A stretch of 64,000 nt of DNA from Epilithonimonas mollis (GTDB taxonomy: Bacteria; Bacteroidota; Bacteroidia; Flavobacteriales; Weeksellaceae). Positions 1-8,276 of this stretch are shown here, piece after piece. Location of the stretch: NCBI RefSeq assembly GCF_900142325.1, contig NZ_FRAM01000001.1, positions 1,302,001 to 1,366,000 on the forward strand, read 5' to 3'. Below the pieces are notes generated by a model, which was not told the DNA's origin, ran no database searches, and saw only the letters and a list, made by a program, of their open reading frames with translations. The translations under genes and the position numbers were made by a program. How positions within the stretch are numbered: position 1 is the first letter of the stretch; each line of letters opens with the position of its first letter.

Positions 1-60
1 TCTTTTCTGATATGTTTTAACTTGTTCTCTGCGCTTCCTCCTTCTCTCGAATCGGGACTG

Positions 61-93
61 CAAAAGTAGAAAACTTTTTTGAAACTACCAAAA
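61..93 (-). promoter_or_regulatory. Bacteroidetes-type promoter, copy 1 of 3
   Basis: On the minus strand a TAnnTTTG box (61-68) is preceded by TTTG (89-92) at a spacing of 20 bases. It is the copy nearest the left edge and fires out of the window. The downstream bases include GCGCAGAG, close to the GCGCAGGAGA found after the other two copies. Confidence 0.6.
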
Positions 94-187
94 CTTTTTT
101 GAAGTTTTTTTTCAGCGATTATCTCTAATCCCTATCGTCTCTTTTCCTTTCTCTCCTGCGCCGCTAACCGTTTCCGATTTGCGAGTG

Positions 188-219
188 CAAAGATATAAAA
201 ACTTTTTATCCCGGCAAAA
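188..219 (-). promoter_or_regulatory. Bacteroidetes-type promoter, copy 2 of 3
   Basis: On the minus strand TTTG (216-219 region) is followed by 19 bases and TATCTTTG (188-195). The transcribed side carries a conserved block including CGCAAATC and GCGCAGGAGA (about 140-187) that recurs after copy 3. Confidence 0.65.
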
Positions 220-311
220 CTTTTTTGAAAAAAAATTTAAATCTTAAACCCCTCCTCAATTTATTGTCTTATGCTTCTCCTGCGCTGCTTATCACTTCTG
301 ATTTGCGGTTG

Positions 312-342
312 CAAAGGTAAGCGGTTTTTGCTAACCTGCAAA
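312..342 (-). promoter_or_regulatory. Bacteroidetes-type promoter, copy 3 of 3
   Basis: On the minus strand TTTG (339-342), then 19 bases, then TACCTTTG (312-319), an exact consensus. With the two copies downstream it forms a tandem array of about 125-base units. Such stacking suits a very strongly expressed leftward transcript, possibly an rRNA operon outside the window. That target is inference. Confidence 0.7.
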
Positions 343-360
343 CATTATTCAAAAAAATTA

Positions 361-380
361 AACAGTTATTTGATAACTGT
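361..380. repeat. 8-bp perfect inverted repeat upstream of the triple promoter
   Basis: ACAGTTAT and ATAACTGT are separated by three bases (362-380). It lies just upstream of promoter copy 3 and could be an operator or a small hairpin. No function can be assigned. Confidence 0.35.
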
Positions 381-467
381 ACTGGTTTTCAGCCGGATTA
401 ATTTTGACACCTTCCTGAAACCATCTGCCAGATATCAGGAAAAGCGATAGGGATAGTAGTGGAAATC

Positions 468-518
468 CTTTTTATAAAGATTTGGATGAGGACAGAAGTT
501 GGGAATCTTTATAAAAAG
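468..518. repeat. 15-bp perfect inverted repeat (hairpin)
   Basis: Arms at 468-482 and 504-518 are exact reverse complements, separated by 21 bases. No gene is evident at 1-600, so this is an intergenic structure. Its role is unknown. Confidence 0.5.
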
Positions 519-537
519 ATTGTAACGGATAGCCCGG

Positions 538-579
538 TCTCGCAAGATGTATGGGAAAAGAAAGGGCAATCTTGCGAGA
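538..579. repeat. 11-bp inverted repeat overlapping a terminator hairpin
   Basis: Arms TCTCGCAAGAT (538-548) and ATCTTGCGAGA (569-579) pair perfectly. The right arm lies inside the other hairpin at 564-586, so the two structures exclude each other. Confidence 0.45.
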
Positions 580-586
580 ATTGCCC
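555..586 (-). terminator. Rho-independent terminator after the gene at 602-1345
   Basis: Read on the minus strand, GGGCAAT, a 9-base loop and ATTGCCC (564-586) are followed by TTTCTTTT. It sits just after the stop codon of the minus-strand gene ending at 602. Confidence 0.5.
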
Positions 587-601
587 AATAATATCTATTT
601 A

Positions 602-1345
602 TCAGAATCTGTATCCGAATGAAATGCCTGACCGTACGCCCAACCAACCGGAATCCAAATCTATCTTGGCGCCATTTTGATCAGTAGTGACTTTGTAATC
701 AAATAAAGTGATGTCCAAGTCTTCTATATCTTTTTTCAACTGATCTTGTTCGAAAGCTGTAAGCGGCCTGCCAGATTTCCCGGTGATTGTTCCTGTTGCG
801 CCACCATAATGCCCGCCAATGAACCATACATCCAAAACCCAATTGTCTTTTTTCCCAAGTAGCCATTGTGCACCAATCATCAATCCTACACTGTTGGAGT
901 TGGTTTTCCCGGAAAATGCGATCGGGATTTTCTGTCCGGGTGTTGCCGGATCTTCTGATCTATAGTTATAGGTAAGGTTATCTATATTAAAATGAGAGTA
1001 TCTGTAATAAGGTGCAAGATAGAAACCATGTCCGTAACCACGGCCTAAATAAATCCTGGGTTCTAAAGTAAAATTGTTTCCACCTATCTTGATATCATTG
1101 ATATCATCATCTTTGATATACTGGTCTACCAAAGGAACCTGCCCCGTGGGGATAAATCCATATGAGACCTGAACTCCGAACCTTTTGGAAATGGTTCTTT
1201 CATAGGCAAACTGGAAATTTCTAAATACGACTCCAGTAAGATTCATCTTTACGAGATTTCTTTTTTTGTCTGCGTCCAGATTGTTTTCTTGTGATTTGGC
1301 AAAGAAGGAACATATCAATGCCGTTGATAATAATAACTTATTCAT
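602..1345 (-). CDS. Outer-membrane beta-barrel protein, DUF3575-like
   Basis: The 247-residue product starts with a signal peptide (about residues 1-19, ending in a SQ cleavage context). The mature part alternates short polar and aromatic strands with glycine turns (for example GFYLAPYYRYSHF near residue 110) and ends in GYRF, a terminal aromatic residue typical of outer-membrane barrels. The opening of the mature region (MNLTGVVFRNFQFAYER) resembles DUF3575 proteins of Bacteroidetes. A role beyond being an envelope protein is not known. It stands alone, with its own terminator downstream and about 50 bases to the next gene upstream. Confidence 0.65.
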   Translation of the reverse strand: MNKLLLSTALICSFFAKSQENNLDADKKRNLVKMNLTGVVFRNFQFAYERTISKRFGVQVSYGFIPTGQVPLVDQYIKDDDINDIKIGGNNFTLEPRIYLGRGYGHGFYLAPYYRYSHFNIDNLTYNYRSEDPATPGQKIPIAFSGKTNSNSVGLMIGAQWLLGKKDNWVLDVWFIGGHYGGATGTITGKSGRPLTAFEQDQLKKDIEDLDITLFDYKVTTDQNGAKIDLDSGWLGVRSGISFGYRF

Positions 1346-1392
1346 AACTTTTAGTTTTAATCAAATATAACAAATATTTGAAAACCTAATAA

Positions 1393-1842
1393 TTATAATG
1401 CACTATTGTTTTGAATACTCAAAAAGTAGTTTTCTAAATCTGTTCTTTGCCGAGTCGTAAGATTAGCTGCCGGATGATAATTGATGTATGATGGCAATGG
1501 CATCTGCTTATTGCGAACAGTCTCTAATGTTTTCTGAATTGCGTTTTTCCGGATATCATTATTATATGTTCCCCATTCTGAAAAATTGAGATACTCTCTT
1601 CCTTCATTGATATGATCCTTCACAGCCCACGAGATTGGTGCGACATGAGCATAATCGGGATAAATAGTTTCATTGGAATGGCAGTCATAGCACGCATTCT
1701 TCAGAATTGTCTTTATATTATGCGGCGTTTTGTAAATATCGACAAAATTATTTTTCCGGTCAATCGGTTTATTCACTTTATCAACAGGAATGAACTGTAT
1801 AGCCAGGAAAACTATAACGATCCAAAAAATTATCTTTTTCAA
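1393..1842 (-). CDS. Haem-binding domain protein (small c-type cytochrome-like)
   Basis: A membrane-anchored protein with a single CxxCH haem motif (CYDCHSN) after an N-terminal hydrophobic segment (KKIIFWIVIVFLAIQFIPV). The pattern, including the NxxMPLPSY stretch toward the C-terminus, matches the haem-binding domain family of Bacteroidetes (PF14376-like). I chose the TTG at 1840-1842 over the ATG at 1873-1875. The TTG overlaps the stop of the upstream gene as TTGA and begins exactly at the signal anchor, giving 149 residues. It is translationally coupled to the lipoprotein gene upstream. A periplasmic electron-transfer role is inferred. Confidence 0.65.
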   Translation of the reverse strand: MKKIIFWIVIVFLAIQFIPVDKVNKPIDRKNNFVDIYKTPHNIKTILKNACYDCHSNETIYPDYAHVAPISWAVKDHINEGREYLNFSEWGTYNNDIRKNAIQKTLETVRNKQMPLPSYINYHPAANLTTRQRTDLENYFLSIQNNSAL

Positions 1843-3491
1843 TTGACAGGTTGTTCTTCTTTTGTTAAATCCCAATTTTCATTAATTTCCCACATAGGAC
1901 GGATGTTAATTTTTGTCATTACATCTTTGTCTCCTGTTTTTTTATAAAGATAAACATCTTCTGAAAGAGTCTCTTTTGCAAAGTCGGAACTGTCCCAAAA
2001 ACCATTTTCATTGTTATCTACCAAAATCCTGAGTTTATATGTTCCAGGTTTCAGGCTGGTAAATTTAACCAGCGACTGATTGGTGTATTGATCGTATGCC
2101 GACTCATTCTTCTCATTAAGAAGCTGAATCCAGAATTTCTGTGCCGGCGGATTTATAAGTTTAACCGTAAAACTTCCGAACTCTTCCGGCTTTGCCGCTT
2201 CAAAATCGAAACGGACACTTTCGCTAAGTCTATTATAATAGGATATGACTGTATTTTTCGGGACTGTGAGCTGGTATTTTTTTCCAACAACAAAATTAGA
2301 CTTTACAATAATTTGTGTAGAATCTTTTTCGGAGATCTGTGCTGTAAAACTTTGTGATAAACTATCTGATTCCAGTTTCCAGTTTTCGGGCTGTATCTTA
2401 TTAATAATATAATTGGATGAGAACCTAAAATCCGTTTCCGGCGCAAGTTTGTTGCTAAAAGGATTCGAAATGGTCATCTCATCCTTTGCCGGTTTTTTAT
2501 AAAATACAGAAACCGTGTCCTGTTTTGAACCTATATCATAAGAAAATTTCAGATTTTCGCTGACTGTTGCACCGATATTTTCTTTCTCAGCATCGAACCA
2601 AATTTTAACGGAGTCCGACTTTGCTGTATGCGTTACTTTATAATCTGTGGGTTTATCACTGACAGCTTTTACAATAACTTTTGCGGGATTTCCTTCAAAA
2701 GTCATCAGAACGCCACCAACGGAAGGTGTCATTTCTTTATATTTCATTTCCTTTTTAGAAGAAAAAGTTCTTAGCCTTAATCCTGAAATATTATTTTGAA
2801 GATCAATGGATTCTTTCTGAAACGATAAACTCTCTTTCCCGGAATCAAAAATAGAGTTTCCATTTTCATCATCGAAACCTATGATTCTATATTTACCTGG
2901 CGTAAGATAATTCAGTTCAAAGTAGCCATCCGGATCCGCTTTTGTAATATAATAAGGTTTCTGACGATAGTTCATCGTATCCTTTACCTGATAAAGCCCA
3001 ACTACAAGATTCCTTTCCTTGCCTTCTGAATTTTTATCATTGCCCAATGCGTCGGAAATCGTTCCGCTGATATATAGATCATCAATCTTGTCGCCGGTGG
3101 AGAAAGCAAAGTTGAAATAAGGCAAGGCATTATTCTCATTCAGGTCAACCACGGAATTTCCAAAGTTGAAATTGTAAGTGGTGTTTGCCTGCAACGTATC
3201 TTTCCACTGGATCTGCAGATATTTATTCCCTATTGAGGAAGGAATAATCTTGGTGTATTGGATGGGCGGAGAAATAATCAGATTTTTGTTAATATCCTTC
3301 AGCGTAATATATTCATCAAAATCTATTCTGAGTTCTTTGATGTCTCTCGGAACATTGATCCTGGTGGTATCGATATTGGATCCGATCATTTTGGGAGGAA
3401 TTGTGTCCTTATCACCACCAACGGGGGAACCAACTCTGGCACAACTTACCAAAACCAACGATGCAAAAAGCCAAAGAAGAAACTGCTTCAT
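1839..3491 (-). CDS. Lipoprotein with Ig-like (Big_5) N-terminal domain
   Basis: The 550-residue protein has a lipoprotein signal (LVLVSCARVG; Cys17). An Ig-like fold of the SbsA/Big_5 type follows (about residues 30-130; 'DTIPPKMIGS' and 'IDFDEYITLKDI' are typical of it), then repeated beta-rich modules including a SdrD-like segment 'YFELNYLTPGKYRI...DENGN' near 185-210 and a second 'PGTYKLRILVDNNENG' near 490-505. It belongs to a widespread Bacteroidetes family of unknown function exposed on the outer membrane. The next gene starts inside its stop codon. Confidence 0.7.
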   Translation of the reverse strand: MKQFLLWLFASLVLVSCARVGSPVGGDKDTIPPKMIGSNIDTTRINVPRDIKELRIDFDEYITLKDINKNLIISPPIQYTKIIPSSIGNKYLQIQWKDTLQANTTYNFNFGNSVVDLNENNALPYFNFAFSTGDKIDDLYISGTISDALGNDKNSEGKERNLVVGLYQVKDTMNYRQKPYYITKADPDGYFELNYLTPGKYRIIGFDDENGNSIFDSGKESLSFQKESIDLQNNISGLRLRTFSSKKEMKYKEMTPSVGGVLMTFEGNPAKVIVKAVSDKPTDYKVTHTAKSDSVKIWFDAEKENIGATVSENLKFSYDIGSKQDTVSVFYKKPAKDEMTISNPFSNKLAPETDFRFSSNYIINKIQPENWKLESDSLSQSFTAQISEKDSTQIIVKSNFVVGKKYQLTVPKNTVISYYNRLSESVRFDFEAAKPEEFGSFTVKLINPPAQKFWIQLLNEKNESAYDQYTNQSLVKFTSLKPGTYKLRILVDNNENGFWDSSDFAKETLSEDVYLYKKTGDKDVMTKINIRPMWEINENWDLTKEEQPVN

Positions 3492-3709
3492 TATTATATA
3501 TAGATGTTAGAAATTAGATTTTAGAAGTAAGATCAAAATCTTAATGAGCAAAAATAAGCAAACTAAAGAAATGTTGCTATCTAAAATATTTTAAAACACA
3601 AAGTCCACAAAGTTTTTTTTAATCGAGGGGAAATACTTCAAGGTGCATTTTTTGACTTTTTCAAATTTTAGTTACCGCAATTTTATCAAACAAAAAATGA
3701 GTTTTAAAA
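3492..3709. other. Intergenic region with a CACAAAG half-element
   Basis: No gene was found. It contains a simple run resembling 'GATGTTAGAAATTAG' (about 3502-3530) and at 3592-3620 a CACAAAGTCCACAAAG block with a T-run. That block matches the left half of the CACAAAG element seen complete at 17385-17450 and 18888-18952. Confidence 0.45.
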
Positions 3710-4870
3710 TTAAAACTCATTATAGATATACTTCAGAATGTCTTTATCCGTTTCGGTAATTGGAATTTTTCTACGTTCCATGGCTTTTTCCGCAACTTCG
3801 TAAGATTTTTCCAGCTTGAATTTTTCATCACCTTTCATTCCGCCCCATGAAAAACTGTCCACCAAGTTTGGTGGGAAACCAGATTTGAAGATATTAGCGG
3901 CAACGCCAACGACTGTTCCCGTGTTAAGTTGTGTATTGATAGCGGTTTTGGAATGATCGCCCATTATCAGTCCGCAAAATTGTAAGCCTGTATCCAGGAA
4001 ACGTTTCTTCTTGTAATTCCAAAGTTTTACGGAAGCATAATTGTTTTTCAGGTTAGAAGAATTGGTATCTGCGCCCAGATTACACCATTCCCCAATCACA
4101 GAATTCCCTACAAAACCGTCATGACCTTTATTAGAATAGCCAAAGATGACGATATTATTCACTTCACCACCAACTTTGGAATGCGGACCTATTGTAGTTC
4201 CACCATAAAGTTTGGTTCCAAGATTGATTTTGGACTCTTCACAAAGTGCCAATGAACCTCTTATATTAGAACCTTCCATAATCTCGGCATTTTTCCCGAT
4301 GTAGATTTTTCCTGTTTTGCAGTTGAGTGTCGAAAACTCAATGACAGCACCTTCTTCTATAAAAAGGTTTTCACTATCTCCAATAAATCCATTGGTAGAA
4401 GACAGTTCCTGAGAAGTTCTGCCTTCTGTCAACAATTTGAAATCAAAATCAATTGCTTTATCATTATAAGAAAAGATGTCTGTTGGTTTCTCAATAAAAA
4501 ATAATTTCTCATGGATGTCGGTCATTTTACTGATTTGATTCAGTGAAAAATTTTCCATATTGATGTTGGCAGCAATCACTTCGTTATCATAAACCAAAGC
4601 TTCGCCGGGCTGAAGGTCTTTGATTTGTTTCAAAACCTCGTCTGATGGGAAAAAGTTTGGAACTATAAACAAACTTGGCTTCGGTTCCGGTTTTCTGAAT
4701 TTTTCCTGAAGATAATTTTCGGTAATATAGAAAACCTGATCAATCCCCAGAAGTTTTTGCCATCTTTCTGAAAAAGTAAGGATTCCCATTCGCATTTCTG
4801 CGACCGGTCTTGTAAAAGTAAGAGGAAGAAAGTCTTCCCAATATTGTGCGTCTGAGAATACTAATTGCAT
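3710..4870 (-). CDS. GlmU-like sugar nucleotidyltransferase/acetyltransferase (Bacteroidetes type)
   Basis: The 386-residue product matches the alternative GlmU family of Bacteroidetes (TIGR03991-like). An N-terminal region (about 1-180) has the signature start 'MQLVFSDAQYWEDFLPLTFTRP' in shortened form (MQLVFSD...TFTRPVAEMR), and the C-terminal half is a left-handed beta-helix of hexapeptide repeats (about 190-335). The family is proposed to make UDP-GlcNAc, or a related nucleotide sugar, for cell envelope precursors. The N-terminal domain lacks a clear glycine-rich nucleotidyltransferase loop, so the exact reaction is uncertain. It precedes the start of phosphoglucosamine mutase only at a distance (63.6 kb), so no operon link is implied. 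Confidence 0.7.
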   Translation of the reverse strand: MQLVFSDAQYWEDFLPLTFTRPVAEMRMGILTFSERWQKLLGIDQVFYITENYLQEKFRKPEPKPSLFIVPNFFPSDEVLKQIKDLQPGEALVYDNEVIAANINMENFSLNQISKMTDIHEKLFFIEKPTDIFSYNDKAIDFDFKLLTEGRTSQELSSTNGFIGDSENLFIEEGAVIEFSTLNCKTGKIYIGKNAEIMEGSNIRGSLALCEESKINLGTKLYGGTTIGPHSKVGGEVNNIVIFGYSNKGHDGFVGNSVIGEWCNLGADTNSSNLKNNYASVKLWNYKKKRFLDTGLQFCGLIMGDHSKTAINTQLNTGTVVGVAANIFKSGFPPNLVDSFSWGGMKGDEKFKLEKSYEVAEKAMERRKIPITETDKDILKYIYNEF

Positions 4871-4913
4871 TTTTCAGTTTTAGGTTTAAAATTCAATATT
4901 GAGCAAAAATAAT

Positions 4914-4944
4914 AAAAAAAGCCTCTCGGAATCCGAAAGGCTTT
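4914..4944 (-). terminator. Terminator of the L31 gene
   Basis: A hairpin with arms AAAGCCTTTCGG and CCGAGAGGCTTT (minus strand, 4918-4944) is followed by a run of T. It lies 24 bases after the L31 stop codon. Confidence 0.75.
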
Positions 4945-4967
4945 GATATTTGTAAAAACAGCTAATA

Positions 4968-5219
4968 TTATTTAGCGAATTTTTTGTATTTGTTCATAAA
5001 CTTATCAACTCTACCAGCAGTATCAACCAATTTAGTCTTACCTGTGTAGAAAGGGTGAGAAGTAGAAGAGATTTCCATTTTGATCAATGGATATTCCTGA
5101 CCTTCGAACTCGATGGTGTCTTTAGTATCAGCCGTAGATTTGCAAAGGAACATTTCTTCGTTGCTCATATCTTTGAAAACTACCAATCTATAATTTTCTG
5201 GGTGTATGCCTTGTTTCAT
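4968..5219 (-). CDS. rpmE2: 50S ribosomal protein L31, type B
   Basis: The 83-residue product aligns end to end with type B L31: start [17 protein letters not shown], middle [20 protein letters not shown], end KKFAK. It lacks the CxxC pairs of the zinc-binding type A form, as expected for type B (YkgM-like). It acts in the large ribosomal subunit. It is monocistronic, with an exact Bacteroidetes promoter at 5292-5322 and its own terminator. Confidence 0.95.
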   Translation of the reverse strand: MKQGIHPENYRLVVFKDMSNEEMFLCKSTADTKDTIEFEGQEYPLIKMEISSTSHPFYTGKTKLVDTAGRVDKFMNKYKKFAK

Positions 5220-5291
5220 TTTCAGAAGTTTTAAAATTTATTATAATATGAGCGTCGGATGTAATGGCTCCTAACTCTGGTTTTGAGGATG

Positions 5292-5322
5292 CAAAAATAA
5301 GAAAAGTTTTTTATTCTGCAAA
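5292..5322 (-). promoter_or_regulatory. Promoter of rpmE2
   Basis: On the minus strand TTTG (5319-5322), exactly 19 bases, then TATTTTTG (5292-5299). This is a full Bacteroidetes consensus, giving a leader of about 65 bases to the L31 start. Confidence 0.75.
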
Positions 5323-5450
5323 TTTTTGTTGTTAAAATAAAAAAACATCCGGAGCTGCGATTTTTATCATGTAATTATTAATAATGACTTATTAATATTG
5401 CTCCTATAAAATTCTTTGCATATTTTTATCGCAAACTAAAAGTTTAACTT

Positions 5451-6194
5451 ATGACTACACTAAATTATGAAAGATATAATGTTGCCATTGACAGTTGGAA
5501 TCTTTCAAAATCAAATTATTCGGACATACAAAGCCTGATAGCGCCACAGCAGGTTTTTACATTGTATCCGGACCAGATCGACTGGCTTGCCACTCAAAAC
5601 GAAACCGAAACATATTTTCGACTGGACATCGGTGTCTGGAAAAACGAAATGATATTGATACTGGCGCCCAGGACAAATGTCGGGGATATAAAAGTCCTTG
5701 ATAATTATGAGTATGCACCATTGGGTTTCCTGGAAAATGATCTGCAGTTGACACAGACCAAGACCTATACCATGACCAATAATTATATCCTGTCAAAAGA
5801 TCTGACAAAACATGAAAACGATACGGACATTAATTTTCCAATACTGCAACAGCCTGTAACAGCCCAGCAGATTGCCGTAGATGAGATCGAATCATGGAGA
5901 GAGAACGGCATGGACTGGCTGAGCCTGGAATCTAATGAATTCAATGGAGAAAGGATTTTCCAAAGCTTCTATGTGCCAAAGCAGGATCTGCTGCAAAACC
6001 AGGAAGATGCTACGAGTATGGTCTGTGCCTTCGGATTAAAATATTCAGCTGTTTACCAGAGATTGCTACCGACATTGATCTTTATCTCCTGTTTTGAAGA
6101 TGCAAGCATGAAGAACGTAACCACGAAGTTACCTTCGAATACGTATGACTGGTCAAGACCTTACCCTCCATATACAGCCTCAACAATAGGATAA
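5451..6194 (+). CDS. Protein of unknown function, first gene of a two-component operon
   Basis: The 247-residue soluble-looking protein has no signal peptide and no membrane segment. I do not recognise the family. It is acidic in the middle (residues 85-160), has a tryptophan-rich patch (ESWRENGMDWLSLES, about 148-162) and ends in a proline and aromatic tail (WSRPYPPYTASTIG). It starts a run of five closely spaced plus-strand genes, with the next gene 4 bases downstream, so it probably works with, or is sensed by, the histidine kinase and regulator that follow. Any function is inference. Confidence 0.6.
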   Translation: MTTLNYERYNVAIDSWNLSKSNYSDIQSLIAPQQVFTLYPDQIDWLATQNETETYFRLDIGVWKNEMILILAPRTNVGDIKVLDNYEYAPLGFLENDLQLTQTKTYTMTNNYILSKDLTKHENDTDINFPILQQPVTAQQIAVDEIESWRENGMDWLSLESNEFNGERIFQSFYVPKQDLLQNQEDATSMVCAFGLKYSAVYQRLLPTLIFISCFEDASMKNVTTKLPSNTYDWSRPYPPYTASTIG

Positions 6195-6197
6195 GCG

Positions 6198-6824
6198 GTG
6201 GAACAGATCTATAATATCGCCGGAATCATATCGGTCATCCTGCTAGCGGTTGCAGCCATTGTTGCGATAAAAAACTACAGCTTTTTCTCAAAAAATGAGA
6301 GATGGTATATATATTATATCTGTTTTATTTTTTTAATAGAACTGCTTTCATACACCATAAGTTTTTTTGAAATCAAAGGCGGCAAGTCATTTTTGTATCC
6401 TATTTATATAGCAGGTGAGTTTTTTGTAGTCACAGGTATATTCATCAAAAAATTAAACCTGAGCCACTATTATTTTTTTCTGTCAGCATTCATAAGTTTA
6501 TTCTTTTTGGCAGGAGGCAAAATATTATTGTCTTATCAATATGATGATGACCATTCCAAGGCTATATCCAATCTGATCATTATCTTTTTGGCCGCATTTG
6601 CATTATTAAGAGAAATCAAAGAAGGCAATGGAAAGGATGCTTTTCTGAATGTTGATAAAATGATCTTTCTGTACTTTTCGGCAAGTATATTCATATTTTT
6701 GTTCCAACATCAGCTATTGAAGTTTTCCCCGGATTACACTTCTACAGTTTGGGTCATCAATAATCTGTTGATCTGCATACTTTACAGTTTTATCATTTAT
6801 ACCTTTGTGAAATTAAAGAAGTAA
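6198..6824 (+). CDS. Multi-pass membrane protein of unknown function
   Basis: The 208-residue product begins with GTG (6198) and is almost entirely hydrophobic, with about six or seven predicted transmembrane helices: roughly 5-25, 36-56, 63-82, 90-108, 120-137, 152-170 and 182-205. It ends in a short Lys-rich tail. No family was recognised. Its end overlaps the probable beginning of the histidine kinase gene, which suggests the two membrane proteins are made together. It could be a sensing partner of the kinase. Confidence 0.6.
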   Translation: MEQIYNIAGIISVILLAVAAIVAIKNYSFFSKNERWYIYYICFIFLIELLSYTISFFEIKGGKSFLYPIYIAGEFFVVTGIFIKKLNLSHYYFFLSAFISLFFLAGGKILLSYQYDDDHSKAISNLIIIFLAAFALLREIKEGNGKDAFLNVDKMIFLYFSASIFIFLFQHQLLKFSPDYTSTVWVINNLLICILYSFIIYTFVKLKK

Positions 6825-7570
6825 AACTCAATATCATATTTTTCGCCCTGCTGATTGTCGTTCTGATAATCATCATATCCTTTATATTATTAGCCTACCG
6901 GAGTTTTATCCGGCGGATTATCCTTGAAAAAGATATTCAGATGCAGGCAGAGCTGGATCACCAGCAGGAACTGACGCTGGAACATATCAAAGGTCAGGAA
7001 GATGAAAGAAAAAGAATCGCTATTTCCGTTCATGATGATATCGGCAACCGCCTGAACATCCTTTCTCTCTGGCTGAATAATCTGGAGCCGGAAAATCAGG
7101 AGGTGTCAAAAAAAATCATCAACGCACAGATCACGGAACTGATAGATTCCACCAGGAATATTTCTCATTCTCTATATCCTGTGAATCTGGAAAAGCTTGG
7201 TTTGATTTTATACCTTCAGGAACTGGTGAGCAATCTGGCGTACAGGATTAATTTGGAACTGGAAATTGATTCTGCCTATCAGAAAAAAGATATCTTCACA
7301 GAAGTACAGATTTACAGAGCCATTCAGGAGTTTACGTCCAATGTCATCAAACATTCTGCTGCAGATGAAGTTATAATCTATATAAGAAATCATAAAAAAT
7401 ATATGAGCATCATCCTGTCTGACAATGGCCAGAGCTTTGATTACAAAAAAGCTATAAAAGGTATGGGTCTGAAAAACATAGAATCCAGGATTCTTTCTGT
7501 AAAAGGTTTTTACAAATGGAAAAATAAAATCGGAAAAGGAAGCCGTCTAATTATAAATATCCCCAATTGA
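6812..7570 (+). CDS. Sensor histidine kinase, NarL/HisKA_3 type
   Basis: From the first ATG (6941) the product has 209 residues. DERKRIAISVHDDIGNRL carries the phospho-acceptor His (residue 31 from that ATG). The N box is EFTSNVIKHS, followed by SDNGQSF and GMGLKNIESR of the HATPase_c domain. The open frame continues upstream of that ATG and encodes a transmembrane helix (IIFFALLIVVLIIIISFILL) directly before the coiled lead-in, without ATG, GTG or TTG. An ATT at 6812, overlapping the end of the previous gene, is the best candidate and gives MKEVKLN as N-terminus. I therefore give 6812 as a tentative start. It phosphorylates the regulator encoded 7 bases downstream. Confidence 0.75.
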   Translation: MKEVKLNIIFFALLIVVLIIIISFILLAYRSFIRRIILEKDIQMQAELDHQQELTLEHIKGQEDERKRIAISVHDDIGNRLNILSLWLNNLEPENQEVSKKIINAQITELIDSTRNISHSLYPVNLEKLGLILYLQELVSNLAYRINLELEIDSAYQKKDIFTEVQIYRAIQEFTSNVIKHSAADEVIIYIRNHKKYMSIILSDNGQSFDYKKAIKGMGLKNIESRILSVKGFYKWKNKIGKGSRLIINIPN

Positions 7571-7577
7571 AATTCTG

Positions 7578-8258
7578 ATGAATGAAAAAATAAAAATTGT
7601 CCTTGTGGATGATGAACAGCTGATCCTTGAAGGTATTAAAATGCTACTTTCTATGGAGGAAAATATTTCAGTAGATTATTTAGCAACGGGTGGAAACGAG
7701 ATTCTGCAATATCTGGAAAAGCTTGCACCCGAAGATCTTCCGGAGATTGCAATGGTAGACGTCCAGATGAAACCAATGGACGGCTTCGAACTGGTAGAAA
7801 TTCTGAAAAAGAAATACCCGAACATCAGGATCATTATTCTTTCTTCGCATTATAAAAGCAGCGTCCTGGGGTATATGATAAAGCTGGGCGTCTCCGCTTT
7901 CCTTCCGAAAAACTCCAGCAAATCTGTCTTTATAGAAGCAATACAGGCCGTTCACAAAAAAGGTATGTACTTTACCAAAGAAGACCACACAATGCTAAGC
8001 TCATATCTGAATTCTCCGGCAAGAAAAAAATCTCTTTTTGATAATGAAGAAATGCTGACAAGCCGCGAAATAGATGTGGTGAAACTTATCTGTCAGGAAA
8101 AGACCAACAACGAAATTGCTGAAGTTCTGTTCCTCAGCCCAAGAACTGTGGAAAGTCACAGACAAAGAATCCTGGACAAGATCGGTGCAAAAAACACGGT
8201 CGGGATTGTCATCTACGCCATCATCCATGACATCCATTCTTTGCAGGTAAAATTATAA
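7578..8258 (+). CDS. Response regulator, NarL/LuxR family
   Basis: The 226-residue product has a receiver domain (about 4-120) with acidic pair D11/D12, phosphorylation site D61 (AMVDVQMKPMDG) and conserved K111 (FLPKNSS). A LuxR-type helix-turn-helix (about 155-215) follows: LTSREIDVVKLICQEKTNNE and SPRTVESHRQRILDKIGAKN. It is the cognate regulator of the kinase just upstream (7-base gap). Targets are unknown. The operon itself and the small ORF at 8713 are natural candidates. Confidence 0.9.
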   Translation: MNEKIKIVLVDDEQLILEGIKMLLSMEENISVDYLATGGNEILQYLEKLAPEDLPEIAMVDVQMKPMDGFELVEILKKKYPNIRIIILSSHYKSSVLGYMIKLGVSAFLPKNSSKSVFIEAIQAVHKKGMYFTKEDHTMLSSYLNSPARKKSLFDNEEMLTSREIDVVKLICQEKTNNEIAEVLFLSPRTVESHRQRILDKIGAKNTVGIVIYAIIHDIHSLQVKL

Positions 8259-8276
8259 ATTACGTATTTCTACGCT

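Noticed and set aside
459-680. Plus-strand and minus-strand small frames at 435-680
   Set aside because: They run through perfect inverted repeats and the end of the outer-membrane protein gene. They have no sensible composition or start context.
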